NCBI GenBank assembly: GCA_018873225.1
Contig: JAEILZ010000002.1
Coordinates: forward strand, 5,704,001 to 5,768,000
Source of the DNA: [Phialemoniopsis] sp. UDSM-2020
Taxonomy: Eukaryota > Ascomycota > Sordariomycetes > Thyridiales > Thyridiaceae
Reading direction: 5' to 3'
DNA: 64,000 nucleotides
Shown: positions 55,872-64,000 of the stretch, one piece after another
Layout of the letters: every line of letters begins with the position of its first letter
Numbering within the stretch: position 1 is the first letter of the stretch
Translations under genes and position numbers: made by a program
The notes under the pieces: generated by a model
The model's input: only the letters and a program-made list of their open reading frames with translations
What the model was told of the DNA's origin: nothing
The model's database searches: none

Positions 55872-57492
55872 ATGGGCTATCAGGAGAAAGGCTCACCGAG
55901 CCCACCGACCACTGCTGTTGATGTGGACGTGGCCGAGTCTCAGGATTTCCGCCGAGGTCGCGTATCCGCATGGTTGACCAAAGCCAGAGCCTGGGGCGTT
56001 GAAGTCCGCGGCATCACGCCTGTTCCCATCGAGGAGCGGGTAGACAAGCGCTTCATCAATGTCTTCTTTGTTTGGTTCACAATGAGCACTAATCTGCTTC
56101 CGTGAGTCGTACCCTGATGTGACTTCCCTGGCCTTCAACTGACACGTTTTGGAAACACACAGGATCATCACTGGCATGGTCGGTACCATGATTTTCGGAC
56201 TCAACCTCATGCCCTGCTCGCTCTTGATTCTCTTCTTCAGCATGGCTTGCACCATCCCTGCTGCCTACTTTAGTACTTTCGGTGCCCGGACTGGTTTGCG
56301 CCAGATGATACAAGCAAGGTTCACTTTTGGGTATGTGGGCGAAGGCTGCCCTGCTTGCAGCTCGGGTGGCGTACATGAAGACTGACACAATGACTACAGA
56401 TACTACCTTACCTCTATAATCGTAGCTCTTAATCTCTGTACTATCGCCGGCTTCGGCATCATCGACTGTGTCCTCGGTGGCACGACCCTCTCCGCCGTTT
56501 CCAGCGGCAGCATCGACGCCACGGCCGGCATCGTCATCATCGCCCTCATATCCATGGTCGTCTGCTTCGGCGGCTACCGCGTGCTGCACCAGTACGAGCG
56601 ATACTCGTGGGTCTTTGCACTAGTCGCCGTCATCATCGCCACGGGCGTCGGCGGCAAGGAGCTCTTCAACCAGGTCGAGCAGCCCGCCGCCTCGGCCGCA
56701 ACCATCATCAGCTTCGGCGGCGTCGTCGCCGGCTTCCTGATCCCCTGGGCCGCCATGGCCGGCGACTTCAGCGTCTACTGCGACCCGTCGGTGTCGACCT
56801 GGCGCATCTTCAGCTACACTTACGCTGGGCTCTTCTTCCCCACCGTCCCGCTCATGGTCCTCGGCGCCGCCATCGGCGGGGCCGCGCCCAACGTCGAGAG
56901 CTGGTACGCCGGGTACGAGGCCTTCAGCGTCGGCGGCGTCCTGCAGGCCATGCTGCTGCCCGTCGGCGGGTTCGGGCGCTTCGTCGCCGTGCTGCTGGCG
57001 CTGTCAGTCATCGGCAACCTGTCGGCCGCCATGTACTCCATCTCGCTCAACTTCCAGCTGCTCGTGCCCGTCCTGGTGCGCGTGCCGCGCATGGTCTTTG
57101 CCGCCGTCTACACCGTCGTCGCCATCCCCGTCGCCGTCACGGCCGCCCGGTCCTTCTTCGCCAGCCTGGAGAACTTTATCTACCTCATCGCGTACTGGTC
57201 GGCGGCCTTTGTCGCCGTCGTCGCCGCGGAGCATTTCGTCTTTCGCCGCGCTGACTGCTCGCGGTACGTCGCTGAGCACTGGGACCAGCCATCGCGGTTG
57301 CCGACGGGCCTCGCCGCGATCGGGGCCATGGGTCTGTCCTTTGGGCTCGCAGTGCCATGCATGTCGCAAGTGTGGTACACGGGCCCGTTGGCTGAGACAA
57401 CGGGTGATATTGGGTTTGAGGTGGCGTTGGTGCTTGCAGCGTTGCTTTATGTTCCGCTCCGGTGGATCGAGCTCAAGTTCCGCCCTGTTTGA
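55872..57492 (+). CDS. NCS1 family purine-cytosine permease-like transporter
   Basis: Three exons (55872-56101, 56163-56330, 56400-57492) join to 1491 bases, 496 residues, about twelve helices. WGVEVRGITPVPIEERVDKR before helix 1, GLNLMPCSLLI, FSTFGARTGLRQM and the conserved GFLIPWAAMAGDFSVY (helix 6 region) match the Fcy-type subgroup that imports cytosine, purines and related heterocycles by proton symport. Exon 3 has strikingly GC-rich third positions from about 56450 to 57330, unlike exons 1 and 2. Its place beside an amidohydrolase and a ring-opening dioxygenase suggests uptake of a heterocyclic or aromatic nitrogen compound (inference). Confidence 0.92.
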
Positions 57493-57967
57493 GTGTGCCA
57501 GCAGAAGAATATTTCTTTCGTAGCAAGCGGTTTGCGTGGCTAGAAGCGGATATTGATCTTTTGGACTAGCTATGTATTTTGGATAGGGTTGTCGAATCGA
57601 TCGAAAGCATCAGACATGTCGTTCAACGTGCACTGTATGGTCAATGTATTGGGTGGGGCTGATCAATTGTCACTTTTGCAGAGGCTGAAGCAAGCAGAGA
57701 TTTTGGTCGTTTCGACAGCCTACCCTTGGACGAGGATCTCTAAGAACGCACAATGTATCTAGTCTCGTACAAGTCATTCTAATCACCCATCGCTGTCCGT
57801 CTTAGCTTCCGCCGTAACAGCAAATTGCGTGCCCATCTAATCAGGTTGGCAACACGGTTGTACACAAGACCACCCTAGTTAAATGTTCTGTGCCTGATAC
57901 ACGCTAAATCCGTACCAGCCCAGCTGTACGGAGTAGCGCAGGCACTTGAGACACTCGTGGATAGCGA
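57493..57967. other. Intergenic region, possible 5' exon of the following gene
   Basis: No clear feature. A TAG at 57962-57964 could be the splice acceptor for the next frame, but no upstream exon with a start could be identified. Confidence 0.3.
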
Positions 57968-58825
57968 TTGGTGGCGGCATGGCTCGAGCGAGCCAGGGAG
58001 CATGCTCGCCAGAATCTGAGCGACTCGTGGAGCAACTACGAATACGATTCCGCTGACAGCGAGGTTGACCCTGAGATATTTGACGAGGACATCTCGGAAC
58101 TGACGCAGTCCGACAGAGAGTCGGAGACAAGTAGCGGCGACGACGATGACAGCTCCTGCGAGGAGCACTCGTACGACTTTAATTCGTATTCTGAAGCGGA
58201 GGACTATTATGAGTTCCGAGAACAGCGCCATCAGAGGAAGCTCGTCCTTGCCGAGCGCGCCAAAGAGTATGAGATCGCTGAGAAGAACAAACGAACGGTC
58301 AAAACAGCGCGGGACGCGCTCTTAAAGACCGAGAAGACGAGACGGCCTCGCCCGCGCGTCAAGTTCTGCGAGTACTATGCTCTCTACTGCAAACCCTACC
58401 TCATACACGCCCACTGCTGGAAGCAGCCCACTTTCCCTTACGTGTCGCTCATGGACTGTGCCAGTTACCCGGATGACGAGTTTTACGTCGCCCCTCACCC
58501 CGACGGGAGACATTACCAGATCGCCGAAATCATCATCGAGACCAACATGTTCCAGTCAGAACCGTTCCTCATTCCCAAAGACGGGAGCAGCCAGGTGGTC
58601 GAGCTGGAGCCCGGCAAAGATTGGCCGGGCGGGTGGGGAGAGCTCTGGGCAGAGATCACCTTCATCGGGGACAATTATATATGGATGGATCTGCCGTGGG
58701 ATGTCGTTGCCGAGAAAACTGGCCAGGACAATCGCAAGCCTAAGTCTCGAAAGTCTGGCCAACCCAAGAAGTTCCGCTTTGCGGGCATTGGATGGAATCC
58801 GGAGAGAAACGGTGAAAGGGCGTAG
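57968..58825 (+). CDS. Acidic hypothetical protein, 5' end unresolved
   Basis: A frame of 285 codons without an ATG near its start (it opens at TTG after an in-frame TAG at 57962). The first 70 residues are rich in Asp, Glu and Ser (DEDISELTQSDRESETSSGDDDD), followed by a charged helix and then a folded-looking half with Cys and Trp (CEYYALYCKPYLIHAHCW, PWDVVAEKTGQ). I do not recognise the family. Either a short upstream exon is missing or the gene has lost its start and is decaying. It is convergent with the F-box-like gene and belongs to the lineage-specific right end. Confidence 0.45.
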   Translation: MVAAWLERAREHARQNLSDSWSNYEYDSADSEVDPEIFDEDISELTQSDRESETSSGDDDDSSCEEHSYDFNSYSEAEDYYEFREQRHQRKLVLAERAKEYEIAEKNKRTVKTARDALLKTEKTRRPRPRVKFCEYYALYCKPYLIHAHCWKQPTFPYVSLMDCASYPDDEFYVAPHPDGRHYQIAEIIIETNMFQSEPFLIPKDGSSQVVELEPGKDWPGGWGELWAEITFIGDNYIWMDLPWDVVAEKTGQDNRKPKSRKSGQPKKFRFAGIGWNPERNGERA

Positions 58826-59043
58826 CAGCGTCAAGTAAGAGTTCAAAGACTGTCCTATACTGTTCCATGGGATGTCGTCAGAGGGATCGCTTTCGGGCCG
58901 CCTGTGAAGATTCTGTTCACGATCGAGCGGATCACAAAGAATTGTTGCTCGGGCAAGAATCAGCCAGGACTGGAGCAGGAGAAGAAGAGTTTGTATGTAT
59001 CGAAACAAGTATACCATCCCAATATCATCTTGGATGAAGTTAT

Positions 59044-61060
59044 TCACACTACGGACCCAGACGGGGGCGACATGAGCGCATTCAAATAGCCGAGACTTGA
59101 TAGGCTCAAACGTGCTGACCTCGGCCGGATAGGGGCCACGTATGGCTTTTCCACGTTGCCCGGCCGGTTGTCCTTGAATCCGATCCCTTGAACAGTCCCA
59201 CCCTCTCTAGCCGACTGGACCCAAGATTCGTGCAGTCTTTTGCTCACCTCCCTCGCCGTCTGGTCCCAGCGTGGGCCAAACCCGTGGCATTTATACCGAG
59301 GTAGGTGCGGCTGGTCCCTACGCCGGATGAAGAACCCGCCGTCGCCAGTCATGAAGTCGAGGAAGAAGTACCGCAAACCTGGTGCGGAGAGGGCCTTCCC
59401 GGGCCAGAGTGCGCACGCCAGCGTGCGCAGCAACTCAAGTCTCCTCTCACCGTCCTGCCTTTGCAACGCCTCGTAAAAATGGCCCTTTGAACGCCAGCCG
59501 GTCACCCTGCCGAAATTCAGGTCCATCACAACGACCTGCGCGCTGATCCTGTCGCCAACGTACTCGACGGTGCGGATCCAGTCCTCGACCGCCGGGTCAC
59601 TGGCCTCGAGGGGGAAGACCTGGAACCACACATCTTTGAGCTCAAGGGAGCGGATGTGCTGCAGCGCGTCAGCGGGTACGACGTCCCTCAGGAACACGCT
59701 CGCCGGCAGCCGGGGCTCCCACGTCTGCAGCGGCCGGATCAGCGGATCGTCTATCCCGGGTCCCAGGCTGATTTGCCTCGCGACTTCAAAGTGGTTCTGG
59801 CTGTAGAACACGGCTCGCGCGTCGGCCGTGACCTGTTGGCACACGAGAAACAGGCTGATCGGCGGCGCCCAGCACCGGCACTCGGACGAGTAGGCGCTGT
59901 GGTACCGGGCGCAGAAACATCCTGATCTGGAGCGCCGCCAGCAGCCCGTGGAGCGGCACACGAAGTGTTCGCAGGTCCAGCAATGACACTGCGGCAAGCC
60001 TGGAGGGAAGGTGACTGAGGGCCCGCCCGGTATATACCTATCTATACAACGCCCGTTCCTGCAGGCCGGATTCTTTTCTGGATCGCAACCCTCGACGGTG
60101 TCCGGGGGTGGCGAGCAGGGCTCGTTCTTACAGCCCCAGTTGTTCAACCACTGGCAGCCATGGGGTTTGCCCCTGCAATCGTCCCTGTGACAGGTAAATG
60201 CCTGAATATTGAATCCTTCGTCTGGGCCCCAGAATATCTTTCTGCCCGGCGTGACGAGATCTGTATATTCGAATACCTGCAGCCGGAGCTCCTGCGGGAG
60301 ATCGAGGAACGGGAACCCCTTCCCACTCCCGAGTTCTTGCATCTCCTGGTCGGCCCCAGTCGCGGCAAGGCTGGCTTCTCGCGCCATGTCAATGAGCCCG
60401 GGATCGTGAAAGTGTGCAAGACGAATGTGGCAGGAAGCCAGCGTTGGGAATTCCTGAATCGGCTCCACAACCCTGCGCGCCATGTCCGGGCCATCACAGT
60501 CGCAAACAAGGTCAAGATGGAGCTGCCCCGGCCTGACGTGGGGGCGGAAGTAGGACATGAATTCTGACCACTGAGACAGGATGGTAGTAAGACTTGGACC
60601 CTGTTCGACCTCCAGTTGTACACCGAACCTCCGCCACCTCCTCAGCGGCGGAGTGAAACACTTGCATTTTCCATGCCGCTTCGCGTTGCTGATGGGGCCC
60701 GGTCTGGCTCTGTGGAGCACGATGTTCAAGTGACGTATCTCTGACAGTGCCCTGCTAGGAAGACGATAGAGAGGCATCATGGGATCGGGGTACCTTTCCA
60801 GAAAGCCATTCTGACATAGCAGAGGTTATCGTGTTGCTGGAAAAGAAAAGGGTCACGGCATCGTTCGCCAAGGCCCGACTGGCTAGGAGCAGCGGTTGGA
60901 GAAGACTTAGTCCGGGCTCTCCATCGTGGCCGTCTTGTGACCACCGACGGAGAGGTAATGTTATGTTTCGTCCTGTCGGTAATCCTGCCTCTCGAAGGAT
61001 GCGATGGCGAAGTTCTATGGGTAGCCGATGCCAGCCGAGATGTGACTTTTCGCCCGCCAT
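59044..61060 (-). CDS. F-box-like protein with cysteine-rich insertion
   Basis: Two exons (61060-60816, 60751-59044) join to 1953 bases, 650 residues. The intron uses a GTCAGA donor and GCAG acceptor, the only pair that keeps frame. The N-terminus has an F-box-like stretch (HRLPIELRHRILREAG, residues about 12-28), and a second such stretch (FLDLPQELRLQVFEYTDL) begins the second half. Between about residues 295 and 405 lie 17 cysteines with several histidines (CHRDDC, GCQW, CHCWTCEHFVC, GCFCARYH), suggesting a zinc-binding module. The remainder (VCQQVTADARAVFYSQNHFEV) is the usual fungal F-box-associated region. Possible role in substrate selection for ubiquitin ligases; not assigned to a known gene. 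Confidence 0.65.
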
Positions 61061-61701
61061 CACTGCACAGAGCTGGCTCTCAGACGCGCTGGTCAAGCTA
61101 TCAGGTATCACCAGGATCTGGAACGCAGGAAGAGATGATCTATATAGTAAAGGTGGACGTTGGATGTAGATGCTGGTCGTTGGTTGCTGACGTTGGTCGT
61201 TGGTTGTTGGATGACGCTCGATGGAGCTAGGGTCGATGCGTATCCCCGCACTCGGGAACCCTTACCCTGCCAACTCAGTAAACGAGTTCCGCGATACACA
61301 CAGCGATGAAGGCTCGCAGGTTTCAACCTGGCAACTTGCAAGATATATCAAGCTACCTCAAAAGCCTCGCATGCTATGGCCATGCGCCTGACGGAATTGC
61401 TCGCAGTTCCAGCATGCCGTCTGCGTAGAGCAGGGCTCGTCCTTCGCGGCCCCAGTTGTGTGGTCCTCGGCAGCTGATGAGGGTGGATGCCACATGCATT
61501 AGCGTCCCGATCACTGCATTCAGCTAGTCGCAAACCATGTTTCTGCCCGGCCGGCCATCTCGGGGACACCGCAGTACCCACGGACTGGCACAATATGTCA
61601 TCCATTGAAACTCAGCCGCAGAAATTTACGACACCGACTCGATGCTCGCACCGGGCATGGGATGTTTTTAGACTGCACCCGGCCCGTATGTCCCTTTGAG
61701 G
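61061..61701. other. Divergent intergenic region with short repeat
   Basis: A degenerate tandem repeat of TGGTCGTTGGTTG with flanking bases occurs at about 61170-61206. Nothing else recognised. Confidence 0.45.
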
Positions 61702-63417
61702 ATGACACCACCACCAACACCCGTATCAGCGCCGACCAGTCAGCCAGGCAATACCTCCCAGAGAGAGTATGCCTTCGTCACACACCGCCAACACGGCGGC
61801 GCCCGCAGCCATGCTATGCGAGAGCACTGGAAGCAGCGGCGCCACAAGATGAACCTCGAGAAGAAGAAGCGCGAACGCCGGCCGCACTCCAACCTCCAGC
61901 CGACGCCCTCCACGACCAGCGCCAGTACGAGTGAGACGATAACCAGCAGTGACTGCACTTCAAATGACGCTTTCCCCGTCAGCGGAATGGTATCCGGTTC
62001 GGATTCAGAGTCAATACTAAGCGGTATCCCCAGCCAGGCCCTCTCCGGGATGAACCTGGCCCTGGGTTCAGCTCGCCTCGATCCGTTCGACAAATTTCCC
62101 GTCAAACTTACCAGCCAACATCATAAACTTCTGCATCACTGTAGGAGCAGCCTGTCCGGACATCCGACCACAAGCCTTGTACTGACTAGAACTGCAGGGC
62201 TGAGTACATATGCAACCATGATGTTCGGCGACATCCACGTTCAGGCTTTCAATCCCATGCGCGACGTGTGGTGCCCTCTCGATCTCTCCAACGCCGCCTC
62301 CTTCAACGCCATCATGGCCCACTCGGCCGCTCACCTGGCACGCATGCAGGGAATCCGCCAATCCACCGAGGCGCTGAAGTTCAAGGCCGAGGCGGTGCGG
62401 ATAGTAAACATTTGGATGCAAGACCCTGAATTGGCGCTGGGCGATGACGTGCTGGCCGGTGTGCTCCGGCTCCTGACCTATGCTGTAGGCGTTCCCACAA
62501 AGTGACGAGACTTCTTTTCTTAGCAGCATATTAACAGATAGACTCTCTAGAGATACTGGGGAACTGAAGCGGAGTGGCGCATACATCACACCGGCCTTGC
62601 AAACTTGATCCGGGCACGGGGCGGCATCGAGTCTTTGCAAAGCAACTGGCGGCTTGAGCTTACCACTTTCTTGTAAGATCACCCTTCTCCATCGATATGC
62701 ATGTGCTCACACGAGATAAGTGTTTCACTCATGTCAAAGCCGTCCTGGTTCGACTGCTCAAACCAAATCGAAGAAATTTCGGGCCAGCCATCTATCGCCT
62801 CTCCACACCCGCTACTAGGTGACACAGTCAATTTGCACAGGCTTCGGTGCCTGTGGCTTCTATCATTCGTCCAGGATATGGGGACCTTCCGGACCAAGTC
62901 TCCAGAGATCTACTCTCACGGGACAACGCAATTTGCAGCCATCCAAGAAGCCCTGGCCGTTTTGAAGAGACACCTTCGAGACAACGAGGTGGGTTCTACA
63001 AGGGACGATGTCTGCTCGGGCACGGAGTTTACTAGGCTTGCCTGTCTGTTCTTCATCTGCATCTTGCTTCAGCACGCCACGAGTATCGCCAACGGTGCAT
63101 CCAATGCACAGTCTTATCTAGAGCTAGTCACCCACTTCGACAACTTCCTCGAGTCGACAAGGCCACAGTGGCAGGGCTCTACCGACAAGCTCTATGCAAA
63201 CCTGTTCGGCGACTTCGATACGGGAGGTAGGACAGTGCTCAACACCGAGTATATCTTGAACATGACGGGTGTTATGGCCTCAATGACTGGCAGTGTCCGG
63301 TATGGGGTGGAGCGGTGTCTTTTGAATATCCTCTGCCGCACCGAGAACAATGGGTTTGACGCCTTTGACCAGAAGTGGACGCCAGATACTTTACTGTCGC
63401 AAATCCCTCCCCAATGA
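61702..63417 (+). CDS. Fungal transcription-factor-domain protein without zinc cluster (PF11951/DUF3468-like)
   Basis: Three exons (61702-62484, 62551-62672, 62721-63417) join to 1602 bases, 533 residues. The N-terminus EYAFVTHRQHGGARSHAMREHWKQRR and a lysine-rich helix replace a Zn2Cys6 cluster, as in a well-known group of fungal TF-like proteins. LDLSNAASFNAIMAHSAAHLA and HHTGLANLIRARGGI are the regulatory-domain blocks. The start ATG 61702 is the first real one. The stop at 63415-63417 may be natural or caused by a frame slip, because an adjacent frame continues with YWNPTVLFNAAIAHAERIYQLP-type content. Target genes unknown. Confidence 0.65.
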
Positions 63418-64000
63418 TCATAGGTGTCGTCGGCGCACAGCCAAGTACTGGAATCCGACCGTCTTATTCAATGCCGCTATTGCACATGCGGAGCGTATCT
63501 ATCAGCTGCCGCTCGAACTCGAATGCCATGTTATACCGTGGAGAATGTATGGAACAGCACATCCCCTGGTGTCGACGAAGCTGTGCGCCTTGTGCCACTC
63601 ACCTCGGGAATGGGGTTGCTCGGTCGTGTGCAGGCTGTTTCTCGTGAGGATCTTAAGCTTCGAGGTTGCTGCCGATGGTTTCGGTGTAGGAAGGGATGCC
63701 TCGGCGACAGAGGGAGATATTCATGGTGAGGTCGGGGCCCTGATCATCAAGCGGATGGTCTTTGGGGGGACTCGTTAGCCTGCGGGGCCACGGCGAGATG
63801 GGTTATGGCAGGGAAGGTGTGTCGTGGGCGAGAAGGATCGAGATTTTGGAGCAAGACGATGTTGGTGGCGGTGATGGACGTCTTTGTGAGGAACCGTAAG
63901 CTAGGCTTTAAGGAGGACTGGCGTGTTTATCTGCCAGTAGGAAAATGCCTCATGTTGTAACTTCAGGTTCTCCTAGGTATACCGTGATGAATTGATGCCT
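63418..64000. other. Right edge, unassigned
   Basis: An open frame to 63778 overlaps the end of the previous gene in another phase, with mixed content; no gene is called with confidence. The last 220 bases show nothing recognisable. Confidence 0.3.

Noticed and set aside
57004..57369. Long open frames antisense to the NCS1 permease (also 56607-57254 in another forward frame)
   Set aside because: They arise from the GC-rich third positions of the real gene and have low-complexity Arg/Ala/Pro composition.
60755..61060. Reading the F-box-like gene as broken by a frameshift near 60780
   Set aside because: The obvious GTACCC donor fails to keep frame, but a GTCAGA donor at 60815 with the GCAG acceptor restores it exactly, so no break is needed.
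1..64000. Classical secondary-metabolite biosynthetic cluster
   Set aside because: No PKS, NRPS, terpene cyclase or DMATS core enzyme could be found; the enzyme mix is catabolic.
1..64000. Transposons or extensive repeat-induced mutation
   Set aside because: No transposase or reverse transcriptase motifs, no long terminal or inverted repeats noticed, and coding regions are not AT-biased.

Overview
The window is nuclear DNA of a filamentous ascomycete (Pezizomycotina). Most genes carry several short introns of about 45-70 bases with GT...AG ends that rejoin frames exactly. Zn2Cys6 transcription factors, sugar-porter MFS proteins, fungal-type P450s and Baeyer-Villiger monooxygenases are abundant. 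I reconstructed exons by hand; where lengths are given, the exon sums are exact multiples of three. No polyketide synthase, NRPS, terpene cyclase, rRNA, CRISPR array or recognisable transposon was seen.

Layout. (1) 1-20629 looks like a degradative gene cluster: two Baeyer-Villiger monooxygenases (BVMOs) at its ends (the left one cut by the window edge), two classical SDRs, a DFR-like reductase, an acyl-CoA dehydrogenase and an acyl-CoA ligase that both end in the peroxisomal signal AKL, a pisatin-demethylase-like P450, a sugar-porter transporter, an HSL-type esterase and an internal Zn2Cys6 regulator. Many genes are in divergent pairs, and the shared promoters carry a recurring TCGGAA/TTCCGA hexamer. 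(2) 20670-36973 is mixed: a second Zn2Cys6 regulator, a sterol-glucosyltransferase-like protein, a sugar transporter, a third regulator, a GH88 unsaturated glucuronyl hydrolase, a previously unlisted 67-residue secreted protein with eight cysteines, and an Ost-alpha/TMEM184 membrane protein. (3) 37693-44830 holds a quinate-permease-like transporter, a regulator and an intronless bacterial-looking FAD oxidoreductase; their promoters share TCGGGGA-(C/G)-TC-type elements. (4) 44874-57492 holds a DHA1 transporter, an intronless regulator, an isochorismatase-fold hydrolase, an HSL-type hydrolase, an intronless P450, a homogentisate 1,2-dioxygenase homologue and an NCS1 permease. Three divergent promoters here share TTGCCGGC. 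(5) 57.5-64 kb looks lineage-specific: an acidic protein without a clear start, a cysteine-rich F-box-like protein and a transcription-factor-like protein without a zinc cluster.

How it may work together. The first cluster contains the logical steps hydroxylation (P450), alcohol oxidation (SDR), ring or chain oxygen insertion (BVMO), ester cleavage (hydrolase), CoA activation and peroxisomal dehydrogenation. This would suit breakdown of an alicyclic, terpenoid or phenylpropanoid compound. The third cluster has uptake, hydrolysis, hydroxylation and an aromatic ring-cleaving dioxygenase homologue. Substrates cannot be read from the sequence. The main proposal is that the window is three adjacent catabolic modules, each marked by its own promoter word and its own Zn2Cys6 regulator.
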